This document shows positions 11,003 through 22,050 of a stretch of 64,000 nt of DNA, piece by piece. The first letter of the stretch is position 1. Every line of letters begins with the position of its first letter. The notes under the pieces were generated by a model that did not search any database, had not been told where the DNA came from, and was given only the letters and a program-made list of their open reading frames with translations. The DNA is from Meconema thalassinum (taxonomy: Eukaryota; Arthropoda; Insecta; Orthoptera; Tettigoniidae): NCBI GenBank assembly GCA_946902985.2, contig OX336388.2:231242467-231306466 (forward strand), read 5' to 3'. The translations under genes and the position numbers were made by a program.

Positions 11003-11175
11003 AAGGTTGAGACGCTCTATAGATAAACTACATGAAATCTCCCGTAAAACTGAACTCGAGATTTCCTATGAAAAAACTAAGTATATGGACACAAAATTGA
11101 CAGGAAAACTCACATTGCAGACACAACATGGAAGAATCTTACATGTCACTCACTTCAAGTATCCACAGATAGTAG
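11003..11175 (+). pseudogene. Short LINE RT fragment
   Basis: The translation RRSIDKLHEISRKTELEISY followed by EKTKYMD and ILHVTHFKYPQ matches the palm-to-thumb segment of APE-type RTs (compare ATVQINILEEIANRTGLRIS in the LINE at 6.0 kb). Only about 60 residues survive. Confidence 0.65.
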
Positions 11176-11599
11176 TCTAGCAGTGTCAAGTCGGGTGAAC
11201 GTGCAGGCCAAGCAATCGAAGAACTCATGCAGTACGTCTTCAAGGAATACCAAGCACGCGGCACCCGTGAGATTTCGTGGAAGATGGTATGGGATGTCAA
11301 CAAAACTGTAGGGGATATGGGACATTAGGTGATCGTTCAGTGATGTAACTTTAGTCAGTGACCGAAAATGCGGGAGATGTGAACGTGTGCTCTAGTGATT
11401 TTTTGCTGGTAGCGGGAAGGTATTCATTTATGTCCATTATTATGTACAGATCCTTTATTAAATGGAAAGTATATTACGCGGACAATGGATATCAAAATAC
11501 GCATTTTAAAGGAAAACTTACACGTCCATGCTTTAATTATTTTAGCATAGACCTACCTCCGTTAATCGGAAACCTATCATTAACAGAAACCTTTGCGCG

Positions 11600-12345
11600 T
11601 CCCGTTCGATTCCGTCGAAGGCAGAAGTTGAGGAAATTCTTATTGAATGGATTCACCAATCCCGGGAGGCTACAATCCCGTTAAGCGGCCCAGCCATACA
11701 AGAAAAAACACGGCAAATAGCAGACAAATTAAACTGTACAGACTTTGGTGATTCGGTTGGTTGGCTTGATAGATTCAAACATAGGAATGGCATAGTGTAT
11801 CGTCAAGTCTGTGGTCAATCAGAGTCAGTTAGGGACAGTGATGTTAAGGACCGGCAAAGTGAAGTCCTACCTACACTTACTAAAAATTATGCGCCGTGCT
11901 TTGTGTTTAAAGCGGATGAATTCGGCTTATTTTTGAAGTTAATGCCCGACAAGTCATATGTGTTCAAAGGGGAGAAATTAAGCTGCAAATGCTGATGGAT
12001 CTGAAAAATTGCCTCTGTTAATGTTGGGGAAGTCAGCTAGACCCAGATGTTTTAAAAAACATTAAACATCTTCCGTGTTAATATAAAAAATGTGACCCTG
12101 AAAAATGTAGAACTAGCATTTCTGCCTCCCAACACAACCAGTAAACTCCAACCAATGGACCAGGAGGTGATAAAAGTGCTCAAGCATTTCTATCGAAAGC
12201 GTGTTGGTCTAAGATATCTGCAGTGCATCGACAGTGGAGCCGAAAACCGCATCACCAAATACCGTATATCATTTAACATTTGCAAAAGAAACTGGCTTCG
12301 AAAGCGAATATTCCATATATATCTCTTTCGCTGTCATCGTATCTA
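11600..12345 (+). pseudogene. pogo/Tigger-type transposase remnant
   Basis: An open segment from about 11628 to 11995 reads IQEKTRQIADKLNC, then a DRFKHRNGI block (CENP-B/Tc5-type helix-turn-helix region), then FKADEFGLFLKLMPDKS, the first catalytic aspartate block of the DDE_1 domain. A later segment (12092-12230) reads LKNVELAFLPPNTTSKLQPM and DQEVIKVLKHFYRKR, the third-D block. The middle of the catalytic domain, with the second aspartate, is missing between 11995 and 12092. It would bind element termini and catalyse cut-and-paste transposition; this copy cannot. No terminal repeats were found. Confidence 0.85.
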
Positions 12346-12932
12346 ATTTTGCCTCATATTGGCAACCCTGTTCAGGATGTTGGAATGTATTGACTGCACC
12401 ATTATATTCCGCTCTCTACTGATTACACCAAACACATCATCATTAATATTATTCATGAAGCAAGAACAAGGTGTTCCTTACAGAGTGGAAAAGGAAGTCA
12501 AATTTCTATTACACCCTGTTATCAGTATTTATAAAACATTAGGTTGTGCACGGTCCGGTTATCAGGGGGGTGTAACCCGCCCCCAAACACTCAAACTGTC
12601 TCCTCGTATAGATTACAGCGCCGTTTGCAATGCTAAACTAGATACTTCCATATCTCCATATTTAATTAATTTATTCCTTGGTCTATTTGGTTATTTATCA
12701 AATTAGCTGTTCCATGACCTGGAAGTCAAGTTTGTACTACATACTAGTTAGACATGCAACCGACGCCTCACCAAAATGAGTTTCAACACCCGGTCGCTCT
12801 GTTGGTCAGAATACCTGGTACAGGACGACCAGCAAGTTATGAGCGAGGTTTATTTATTTATTTGGTATGGGAAAATGAGGATACATTGCGGCAAAGAATT
12901 ACAATCTAACAGACAACAAAAAGGTAAAAATA
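12346..12932. other. Unassigned sequence
   Basis: No recognised gene or repeat. Short frames here have no domain I can name. Confidence 0.5.
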
Positions 12933-13614
12933 TCCCTCCCTATATTATTCTGCTAAGGTCCCATTCCAGTTCTGTACCGAAAATAAGGTCCCATTAACAC
13001 CAACCTACACATATGAGGTACCTACAGGTTCAGCATAACCCAATGCGTAAGCGAAACGCACTCACTTACTCTTTAAATGCCTCTCAATTAAATACCTTAA
13101 AACATGTATATCTACAATGAAAGAATGCAACACGGTAACCATGGTAACAGAATCCCACAGGTCCATCTATTTCTGTAAGACGCAATGTAATTCCAATTAT
13201 TACATTACTGTGAAAGTTTCCAGACGGTTATAATGTTATCACTGAAGCAAATTAAGCTGTAAAATTCATCAGTACATATAGTATAATGCGCTTAAGGGGG
13301 TCAAGGGGCACTCTAAAAAATTTCACGCAATTTTCACGTGTGAGTGTGGTACGAAAGGTCTTTTCACCCGGCTATAAAGGGTCTCCAAAAACCACATTTA
13401 AAGGCCCTTAAATCAACAGTGTCTGAGATATTCCCCGAAAATTAACTTCGCTCTGATATACCTATGAAGGAATGACAAACCCCTAACCACTGCACCAGTA
13501 GCTGAATTGATAAAGTCTGATTATTCATACCAAGGATAATTCAGTCATAGCATTCATGATTGAGACTTTGCTAAGTGTACTCTTTACAACTAGAATATTC
13601 GCGGGCAATGCTAG
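12933..13614 (+). mobile_element. Helitron-1, non-autonomous, copy A (3' hairpin lost)
   Basis: The 682 bp element starts TCCCTCCCTATATT after an A and ends CTAG before a T. It is about collinear with copy B at 18797-19495. Copy A lacks the 15 bp that in copy B form the second hairpin arm, so the terminal hairpin is gone. Not coding. Confidence 0.8.
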
Positions 13615-13924
13615 TATAAAATATTTACAAAGTACGTTGAAGAAATTGAAAAAAGGAACGAAACATTTTAAGAAAAATTCTCGGACCAAAAGAATTTGCT
13701 GACCGATTACGTAGTAACAAAGAAGTATAGGCTACACGGTGTTTAAGAAATACTTTTACAAACTTTCCTTACACCAAAACAAGAAAAATAGTTCATATAC
13801 ACATATGTCCCAAAATCCTTCGTTTTCGATTTCTTAATGAAAAAACATTGTAGAGTGACACATTAATTGAGAGCCTGTTTGGAAGTGTTTAACACATGAA
13901 CTCATATCAAAAAAAAGATTCCTG
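13615..13924. other. Unassigned sequence
   Basis: Nothing recognised between the Helitron and the transposase fragment. Confidence 0.5.
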
Positions 13925-14262
13925 ACACCGACAGATGGAAAAACTGTCAAATGCACAGGTGTTCCAGACAGGCTCGCCATCAGCACCAGGTTAGGATTAA
14001 TGTGTGGGCTGGCATTGTAGGTCCATACGTTCTACCAGCACGTCTTACAGGTGCTGTCTCCAGAGAATTTATCCAGAACAGCCTTTCAGACTTACTGCAT
14101 GACAATGTGCCCTTGCAAATACGACAACGTATGTGGTGGATGCATGATGGGGCTCCTGCTCACTTCAGTCACCTTGTTCGAACTGCACTGACGGAGATCT
14201 TCCAGGACATATGGTTGGGCAGAGGAGGACCAGTTCCATGGCTTGCACTGTCCGTTAGACTT
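13925..14262 (+). pseudogene. Tc1/mariner-superfamily DDE transposase fragment
   Basis: The frame reads RINVWAGIVGPYVLPARLTG, then RQRMWWMHDGAPAHFSHLVR and WLGRGGPVPWLALS. The W(M)HDGAPAHF block carries the second catalytic aspartate of insect mariner-related transposases that usually start with a DUF4817 helix-turn-helix. The first and third acidic residues are absent. The N-terminal counterpart of such a protein is in the MITE at 32326-32961. No terminal repeats are seen here. Confidence 0.8.
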
Positions 14263-14342
14263 CTGACCGCTGACAATAAAAGATTGGAGAAGAAATCGGA
14301 ATGACGTTAAATCGTGTACAGTGACGATAGGTTGTGAAAACG

Positions 14343-14406
14343 CAAAAAGCCAATGTCCAAAGGTGTTGCTTTAATACTTCATGCTTTATGCTTCATCTAA
14401 TAAATT
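14343..14406 (+). mobile_element. R5 (hAT-like) fragment, copy I left part
   Basis: AATGTCCAAAGGTGTTGCTT and following bases match 23765-23805 in copy II and, on the other strand, 56590-56630 in copy III. It is cut off from R4 by the S7 insertion. Confidence 0.75.
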
Positions 14407-15157
14407 GATGATGATGATTAATTGATGATAATTGTTGTTTAAAGAGGCCTAACATCTAGGTTATCGGCCCATAATGGTGTGGGTGATCGTGAAGATTATA
14501 ACGAAACTATAACTAAAACTAACTACTAACTTCTATACTAGAAGAAGAAATGGAAATCAAAATGAGAATAACGCAAATAAAGGACAGGAGAAAAAGAAAA
14601 TAATGCCCTCAACCCTCAAAGAATGCAGATTGACGGATTTGGAAGGAAGGAGAGCCATAAAAGGCAGATAGAAAAGTGAAAGAGGAGAGGGTCCGCCCCA
14701 CAGGTAATGGATAATAGGGGGAAAACCAGACCCAGCTCAGGAATCCCTCGGGGTCGCCAACTCCCGAACCCACGAGCCGTGAGCCCCTGAGGGTGTAGCA
14801 TTATCTAGGTCTAGGGTGCACCAAAAGTGGAGGGGCTACATACCACCCTGCCTCCTTGAGGGCCTTGAGCAGAAGGCACGAGATAACATGAAAAGTAAAA
14901 GAAGGCTGACCCCTCGCAGAAGGAGGGTATCAGAAAAGACGAGACAAGGGCCAATGAAGGCGGGAAAGGAAGAAACTCCCTAGGCCTCGGATACCCTAAT
15001 ACAGTCGGGGTCTGAAGAGATCAAGAGTTGACCAAGTGAGGTCGACAGGAAAGAAGACTGAGAGGAGCCTGCCACATTTAAGTGGAAGCAATGCCGGACT
15101 CAGCTGGGGCCCCGTGGTTGTCAACCCACGTCCCACTAGATGTGAGCCCCTGGGGGG
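14407..15157 (-). mobile_element. S7 retroposon, copy 1
   Basis: The 751 bp element, read on the minus strand, ends in an (ATC)n tail. It is flanked by a 12-bp direct repeat with one mismatch (ATCTAATAAATT at 14395-14406, ATCTAATAATTT at 15158-15169). The empty version of the site is seen at 23800-23815. A second copy on the plus strand lies at 20373-21106, and a 5'-truncated piece at 61104-61215. No protein recognised. The (ATC)n tail and target duplication point to LINE-type mobilisation. Confidence 0.8.
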
Positions 15158-15171
15158 ATCTAATAATTTAA

Positions 15172-16598
15172 CAAGTAGTTCCGTGAAGAACTATACAGCC
15201 TATTTTCATATATCCTACTTATGTTAATTGCCTCTATCAACATACAAAATTTCAGTTTGATTGCTGTAATAGATTCGTAGATATTGAAAACCGACTATAT
15301 ATTTCGGATGGTCGCCATGTTGGATTTTATATATGTAGGTCCTAGAGTTATGTACTGTTACATGAAGAATATTGTGTACGTTTAGTATCCAAACTTCAAT
15401 CGCATGATTAGGACACAAGAAGTAACAAGGTGATTTAAAAATTTCGCACAGCTGCCATCTTGTGTTTATAGAAACAATTGAAATAAATTCGATGCTAGTG
15501 GATTAACATTCGTATAAGGATTTACTGTACCAAGTTTCACTGCACTCGGATGGTTAAATTGCGAGAAATGTCCATGTGAATATTTATAATTCGCGTCGCC
15601 GCCATGTTGGATTTGTGATCACAAGGTTATTTAAAGCCCTATAGGTGAACTTAAATTCATAGCCCCTATGAACATAAAAAAATTCAGTTTGATTGCTATA
15701 ATAGATTCGTAGATATTCAGAACCGTCTAAATATTTCTGATGGTCGCTATGTTGGATTGTTAAATGTATTGGCCATAGAGTCATGTACCATTAAAGGAAA
15801 ATTATTGCGTAGGTTCAGTATTCAAACTTTCTCTTCGATCGCATGATTACGACTCAAGGAATAAAAACTTAATTTTAAAATTCGCACAGCTGGCATCTTG
15901 AGGTTATGTAAACAATTGAACTAAATTAGATACCAGTGTATTGCAATGTGTATAAACATTTCCTGTGACAGATTTCATTGCGTTTGGAACATTAAATCGC
16001 GAGAAAGGTCTATTTAAAATTTTCAAATTCGCTTGGCCGCCATGTTCGATTTATAGTTAACCGATTTTTGAAAGTTTTATAGACAAACTTTCAGTAGTGC
16101 CCTTTATCTTCGTACAAACCTTCAGGGTGATATCGCAAATAGTTTGAGAGATATAGAATTCCAGGGAAATATTTCGCACATCCGCCATCTTGTGGTTATG
16201 TAAACAATTGATCGAAGTTAGATGTCTGTGCATTACAATGTGTATAAACATATACTGTACCAAGTTTTATTGCGTTTGGTTGGTTAAATCGCGAGAAACG
16301 CCTATTTAAATGTCGCAAATTTGCGTGGCCGCCATGTTGGTTTTGTAATTACCAGTTTTTCAAAAGTCACATAGGTGAACTTCTAGTAGTTCCCATTATC
16401 ACCGTATTAAATTCCAGGGTGATAACGGGAATAGTATTGGAGATATTGAATGCTGGTGAAATATTTTGCACAGCCGCCATGTTGGATTGGTGAGACGTAA
16501 CAAAATTTGAAGGGCAGGGTCGGGGTCGCCCGGAATAGTGCTATGATCTTACCGAGTTTCATTGAAATCACTCCAGCCGTTTAGAATTTATTAGGGGG

Positions 16599-16634
<36 letters not shown>

Positions 16635-16706
16635 GCGCACACACACACGGACAAAAGGTGATCTCATAAGCCCTTTTTTTTTTTCAAAATTGAAAATAGG
16701 CTAAAA
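15172..16706 (+). mobile_element. R4 dispersed repeat, copy in R5 copy I
   Basis: The element starts CAAGTAGTTCCGTGAAGAAC, with a hairpin TAGTTC/GAACTA, followed by the inset arm AGCCTATTTTCA. It ends with TGAAAATAGGCT, the exact complement of that arm. The body holds tandem units of roughly 300-440 bp, each with a GCCGCCAT(G/C)TTG block near its boundary. A (CA)n run lies near the 3' end. Non-coding. Other copies: 20099/21107 (minus), 23811, 26961 (divergent), 43053 and 59468. Confidence 0.8.
16598..16648 (+). repeat. (CA)n microsatellite
   Basis: ACAC dinucleotide run with a short GCGCGC interruption, just inside the R4 3' end. Confidence 0.95.
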
Positions 16707-16812
16707 ATATTATTATAATGTAAGCGGATTCGGATAATAATCTTGCGGATGCGGATAACAGTCGTGCGGATGCGGGGCAGATGCGGATAACGTTTTGTTT
16801 ATCCGCGCAGGG
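16707..16812 (-). mobile_element. R5 terminal segment with about two minisatellite units
   Basis: On the minus strand this reads from AGCCCTGCGCGGATAAAC to a GTTATCCGC block and then CCGCATCCGCACGACTGTTA, i.e. the same flank and the same 26-bp motif that is expanded at 52224-56560, but present only about twice. The copy at 26458-26507 has the same ends and no unit. Confidence 0.75.
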
Positions 16813-17089
16813 CTGTGTATATAATTGAATCGCTTGTTGTTGAAATGCACCAAGTCCACATTTTTGACAAACCCTTTTTACCGAGATTTTGCGTCCTAGG
16901 AAGCAAGAGGCATGTTTTGGAGTTGAATTGAACGGTGCTGTTACCACAGCCGTCAAGTTAGTTATTTCGTGTTGAAAGGAACTTAGTCCAGCAGTTAGTG
17001 CGTTTAAACACGAAGAAAATAACAGTTATTACATTCATGTTACCTTTTTTTTCGTCAGGCTTCCGGATACATATGTTCCTTTAGAAAAC
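16813..17089. other. Unassigned sequence
   Basis: Nothing recognised between the R5 end and the Helitron-3 start. Confidence 0.5.
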
Positions 17090-17743
17090 TCTACTTAGTA
17101 TAAAACAAAGTCCCCGATTCTTGGATGTCACGGGTAATCTCGAGAACCACTGGATGGATTTTGATGCGGTTTTCACCATTCTGTAAAGGATATCTCGAGG
17201 AAGTTTTACGTAGAATATAATTTATTTATGATCAAATGAAGTCAAGCAGTAACGATTTTAGTGAAAAAAATCGAAAAAAAAACCTAGCGTCCGTGCGGTT
17301 TTTAATCTTACGCTGGACAAATCGTTAAAAATATCAATATACTATGAGTGTAGGAATTGTTCAGCATGAAAAGTTCTACAAAAAAAGTCCGCGAGAGTAT
17401 ATCTCTTCAATACATCGCCCACTTGAAGTGTTTTTACGTTTTCTTTTCTTCCAACAATCTCCATTCACGTACTGAGGCGACAGTTTACGAGCTTACTCGG
17501 GGTGAGCCTATCAGCTCAGTTACAGCCTAGCCAGCGGGCGAGCCTATTACCCCAGATACAGCCAGCACAAACTGTCGAGTCGTATTGAGTTAAGACTTCA
17601 GAGAAGAGTGGTTGTGCTTGGAGTTTCCCTGTAAGTGCAACTCTGCTTTTCTTCAGTTCATTGACATCGAAGAAAAGCGCTTATCATAACGTAAGTTAAT
17701 GCATTCATAACTCTTCCTGGGCGAAGCCGGGGTAGGTTGCTAG
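17090..17743 (+). mobile_element. Helitron-3, non-autonomous
   Basis: Starts TCTACTTAGTATAA and ends with a hairpin (CCTGG/CCGGG around GCGAAG), an 8-nt spacer and CTAG before T. Its first ~340 bp recur at about 25906-26250, 44806-45160 and 62145-62345. The base before the start is C, not the expected A, so the 5' boundary is less sure. Confidence 0.65.
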
Positions 17744-17892
17744 TAAACGATAAATGTGAAAGATATTCCTCGCTCAAAGGTTCTTCTCGTTCCATGTTGA
17801 AATGGACTGAGTCCAGTTACGTATTTTATCAATAAAATTGTTAGTAACATACGGAACAATGCTATTTTGGTTCGTTTTATATCGGCGTTTGT

Positions 17893-18548
17893 GTGCACTT
17901 TTGTACATACGAAAAACTGCGTCTCATATTTCAGTACAAGTATCTTGGCCTGATACTCCAAACGACTGGACGGAATTTCTCCAAACATGTAAAAGATAGA
18001 GCTCCTACCGCGGTTATAGCCATGAATGAGATAAAACTAATAAGACAACTCTCCATACAGACTGCAATAGAATTAATATGGGAGCCTCTCTCGAAAAACG
18101 ACCTTCCACAGATTGAAAGGGTAAAGTCCATATACTGTATATGAAAAAGATTCTCTGTCTAGGACAAAATGCACCGTCAAGGACGACCTATGAACTAACG
18201 AGACAACCATTTTACATAGAAGAGTTACGTATAAGAATGTTACTGCCATCTACAAAGCAATATCAGTTATTACTGCAACAACTTCAAGAGAAGAAAGCCA
18301 ACATCTGGAGGGATTTCTACCAGACAGATGCCATGATGACCTCAGAGTGGAGGAATTCTATGTATGAACTTCGCCATTTCATGGCACGTTTCGCTGTTCA
18401 TGATTTTCATTTCAAGCTGTGCAGCAAGAAGGTGTACCATAACCCAGACGAGAACTGTATGTGTGAATTGTGTGGAAAGTCGTGTGAAAGATATCATGCA
18501 AAAGTTTGTAATAAGAGAACAGTGACATTAACAGAATTCTGTACATGA
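17893..18548 (+). pseudogene. LINE-C, RT thumb and C-terminal zinc-knuckle region
   Basis: The first frame reads FQYKYLGLILQTTGRNFSKH and AMNEIKLIRQLSIQTAIELI (RT thumb). A shifted frame from 18141 reads EELRIRMLLPSTKQYQ, MYELRHFMARFAVHDFHFKL and a Cys/His cluster CMCELCGKSCERYHAKVC. The second half matches the minus-strand fragment at 42357-42703 (EEVRLQMLLPHTPGYGEFL, CVCKLCKGPCDRYH), so the two are copies of one LINE family. I cannot assign the clade. A frameshift near 18140 breaks it. Confidence 0.75.
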
Positions 18549-18796
18549 CTTCATTGTGTGCAATTTTAATTATTATTGTATTTGACCATTGGTCGCAATA
18601 AATATCATTAATATTTCGGTGCAAGAGCGGAAAAACAGTTTTTTTTTGTGTTTATCTCAAAACTTCAAAAATTGGACTTAGTGCCATTCAAGAACGAGCG
18701 ATTCAATTATATTTAAACTGGACCCCACTGATTATGTTATGCAACTTAGCGGGACCACAATCTACGTAGTATAATTGTGTTATAATAAGTTATCAA

Positions 18797-19495
18797 TCCC
18801 TCCCTATATTATTCTGCTAAGGTCCCATTCCAGTTTTGTACCGAAAATAAGGTCCCATTAACACCAACCTACACATATGGGGTACCTACAGGTTCAGCAT
18901 AACCCAATGCGTAAGCGAAACGCACTCACTTACTCTTTAAATGCCTCACAATTAAATAAATACCTTAAAACATGTATATTTACAATGAAAGAATGCAACA
19001 CGGTAACCATGGTAACAGAATCTCACAGGTCCATCTATTTCTGTAAGACGCAATGCAATTCCTATTATTACATTACTGTGAAAGTTTCCAGACGGTTATA
19101 AGGTTATCACTGAACCAAATTAAGCTGTAAAATTCATCAATACATACAGTATAGCTTAAGGGGGTCAAGGGGCAATCTAAAAAAATTTCACGCAATTTTC
19201 ACGTGTGAGTGTGGTACGAAAGGTCTTTTTCACCCGACTATAAAGGGTGTCCGAAAACCACATTTAAAGGCCCTTAAATTAACAGTGTCTGTGATACTCC
19301 CAGAAAACTAACTTCGCTCTGATATACCTATGGAGGAATGACAAACCCCTAACCACTGCACCAGTAGCTGAATTGATAAAGTCTGATTATTCATACCAAG
19401 GATAAATCAGTCATAGCATTCATGATTGAGATTTTGCTAAGTGTACTCTTTACAACTAGAATATTCGCGGGCGAAGCCGCGACGGGTAATGCTAG
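18797..19495 (+). mobile_element. Helitron-1, non-autonomous, copy B with intact 3' hairpin
   Basis: The 699 bp element starts TCCCTCCC after A and ends CTAG (19492-19495) before T. The terminal hairpin CGCGG/CCGCG with a 6-nt loop is at 19466-19481, followed by a 10-nt spacer. All four Helitron end criteria are met. No Rep/helicase frame; it would depend on an autonomous partner. Confidence 0.88.
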
Positions 19496-20098
19496 TTATT
19501 ATTATTTCCCGTCATGGTGTACAGCATAGCTGTGAGGGTGGACGCTGCATTGCTCCCGCGTGGAGGAATATCCTTCATTACGACCTGAAGATGTCTTTAT
19601 GGTGTGGACGAAAGCTAATACTGTAATAACTATAATGTGGAGTTAATAATCTTAGGTGTGCGTTATGGCTAATGAGGGTTCTATTGTGTTTGCACAGGAA
19701 TGTCCTGGTGGGGGTAGGTCCCTCCTGCTCTCATTTAAAATGGCTTATCATTAAATGGTGGGTGTTATACGATATAGGAGAGACCAGCTCGGGCGCGGGC
19801 GACATAATTTAGTGGACACTTTGATATACAAACAATCTTTAATGAAATTCTTGTCCTTCATTAATAACACATTATCCTGAAGCGAGTGGCGCGCGGGTGG
19901 CTGTGTGTGGGAATTTACAACTATGACCGTCTCTCTCTCTCTCGCTCCATGATATAATTTCGGGTTTGGGAGGGGGGGTTGGTAGTACGAGAAGAGACAA
20001 GGAGAATATAGAGGACCGGTGGATGCTTAGAAATTAGTGTTCCACTCTGTAACCAGGGGTGTGTATGAACCGTCAAACAACCACTTGTTCTGCGAACA
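19496..20098. other. Unassigned sequence
   Basis: Contains a short (TTA)n at the Helitron edge, a CT run near 19926, a G run near 19970 and no recognised gene. A weak CTGAAGA...GAAA arrangement at 19585-19612 was considered and rejected as a ribozyme. Confidence 0.5.
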
Positions 20099-20372
20099 TC
20101 CGTGTGTGTCTCCCTAATAACTTCTAAACGGCTGGAGCGATTTCAATGAAACTCTGTAAACTCGTAGTACTAATATGGCCGACCCCGACAGTGCCCTTCA
20201 AATTGTATTACGTCTCACCAATCCAACATGGCGGCTATGCGAAATATTTCACCAGCATTCTATATCTCCGAAACTATTACTTATATCACCCTGAAATTTT
20301 GTACGCTAATAAAGGGAACTTCTAGAAGTTCACATATGAGACTTTCAAATACCTGTTAACTACCAAACGACA
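20099..20372 (-). mobile_element. R4 copy (minus), right piece
   Basis: The reverse complement matches the R4 3' region (CGCTCCAGCCGTTTAGAAGT, CAGCCGCCATGTTGGATTGG). The S7 retroposon separates it from the rest of the copy at 21107-21390. Confidence 0.75.
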
Positions 20373-21106
20373 CATGGGATCACATCTATTGGGACGTGGA
20401 TTGGCGACCAAGGGGCCCCAGCTGAGTCCGGCATTGCTTCCACTTACTTGTGCCTGGCTCCTCTCCGTCTTCTTTTCTGTCGACCTCACTTGGTCAACTC
20501 TTGTTCTCTTCCTACCCCGACGGTATTAGGGTATCTGAGGCCTAGGAAGTATCTTCCTTTCCCGCCTTAATTGGCCCTTGTCTCATCTTTTCTGATACCC
20601 TCATTCTGCGAGGGGCCAGCCTTCTTTTTCTTTTCCTGTTATCTACTGCCTTCTACACAAGGCCCTCAAGGAGGCAGGGTGTGTATAGCACCACCACTTC
20701 TGGTGCACCCTGGATATTGCTACACCCTCAGGGGCTCACGGCTGGTTAGTTGGGGAGTTGGCGACCTCGAGGGATTTCTGAGCTGGCTCCGGTTTTCCCC
20801 CTTTTATCAATTACCTGTGAGGCGGACCCTCTCCTCTTTCACTTTCCTATCTGCCTTTCATGGCTCTCTTTCCTTCCAAGTCCCTCAATCCGCATTCTTC
20901 GAGGATTGAGGGCATTTCTTTTCCTCCTGTCCTTTATTTGCCTTATTTTCCTTTTGTTTTCCATTTCTTCTTCTAGTATATAAGTTAGTAGTGAGTTTTA
21001 GCTATAGTTTACATTTCATTATCATCTTCACGATCACCTAAACCATTAGGGGGCGATAACCTAGATGTTAGGCCCCTTAAAACAACAATTATCATCATCA
21101 TCATAG
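20373..21106 (+). mobile_element. S7 retroposon, copy 2, inserted in R4
   Basis: About 735 bp, collinear with copy 1 (minus strand of 14407-15157), ending in CATCATCATCAT. It lies inside a minus-strand R4. The open frame at 20571-20909 has no domain and is not conserved as a frame in copy 1. Confidence 0.75.
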
Positions 21107-21390
21107 TTGAAACATTTAATAGAATTTTCTCGCGATTTAACCATCCGAACGCAGTGAAACTTGTACAGCAAATTAATAAACAAATTGCAATGCACTAACC
21201 ATCTAATTTATCAATTGTTAACATAACCTCAAGATGGCGGCAGTGCGAAATTTTAAAATACGTTTGAACAATGAACGTACACAATAATCCTCATCTAATA
21301 GTACTGTACACAACTCTATGGTCTACATATATTAAAATCCAACTTGGCGACCATCCGAAATATTTGGACAGCATTATATCCTCCTCCCCC
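21107..21390 (-). mobile_element. R4 copy (minus), left piece
   Basis: The reverse complement continues the R4 body (CTCGCGATTTAACCATCC and TAACATAACCTCAAGATGGC as read on the plus strand). Confidence 0.7.
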
Positions 21391-21473
21391 CACCCCCCGG
21401 ATTATTTTGCTCGCTCTCTTAACCCGAAGTATTTTTTACCCGTGGTTTAAATAATGCTCTATATTTTCGTTTT

Positions 21474-22039
21474 TGCGGCTCTCACCGCTGGGCCCGTGGT
21501 TCAAATACTGGTCTCTCCATGTGAGATCTGTGCTGGACAAAACGGAGGCAGACAGGTTTTTCTCCGGGTACTCTGGTTTTCCCTGTCAAAATTTCATTCC
21601 AGCAACACTCTCCACTATCATTTCATTTCATCTGTCATTCATTTAATCATTGCCCCAGAGGAGTGCGTCAGGCCTCGGCAGCCGGCACAGTTCATATCCT
21701 CGCCGCTAGATGGGGGCTTCATTCATTCCATCCCTGACCTGATCGGAGACTGGAAACAGGCTGTAGATTTTCATTTCTGAGGTTCCAACGTTCGTCGCCA
21801 GGAGCCGACTGTAGTGGCATCTAGTAACGAAGTTCAGAACTAGTTGGTGGTTGACGGTGACGTTTGGCATCAAAAGTTGGATCTACTTAGAATCGAATAT
21901 CTGCATTAAAACAGATAACACACACTAATACAGCCATCACAAATAACACCGGTTATCAGACAGATTCTACACACACCCGAAGTACACGGGGCTACATGAC
22001 CGCGTTGTTGCCGCCCCTAAACTGAGGAAACAACCAACC
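21474..22039 (+). mobile_element. Chimeric SINE: SINE2 body joined to SINE1 3' half
   Basis: The sequence begins within the SINE2 head (GCTCTCACCGCTGGGCCCG), runs to the normal SINE2 3' end (GTAGATTTTCATTT at about 21776), then continues without a gap into the middle of SINE1 and ends in that family's 3' domain and an ACAACCAACC tail. One direct repeat, ATTTTCGTTTT, at 21463-21473 and 22040-22050, flanks the whole composite and not the parts. This shows one integration event for a joined template. Confidence 0.85.
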
Positions 22040-22050
22040 ATTTTCGTTTT

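Noticed and set aside
19585..19625. CTGAAGA...GGACGAAAGC arrangement resembling a hammerhead
   Set aside because: Only a 3-bp stem II, no workable stem III or cleavage triplet. It may be a decayed relative but cannot be supported.
20571..20909. 112-codon open frame
   Set aside because: Lies in the S7 retroposon; the same region of copy 1 is not open and no domain is recognisable.
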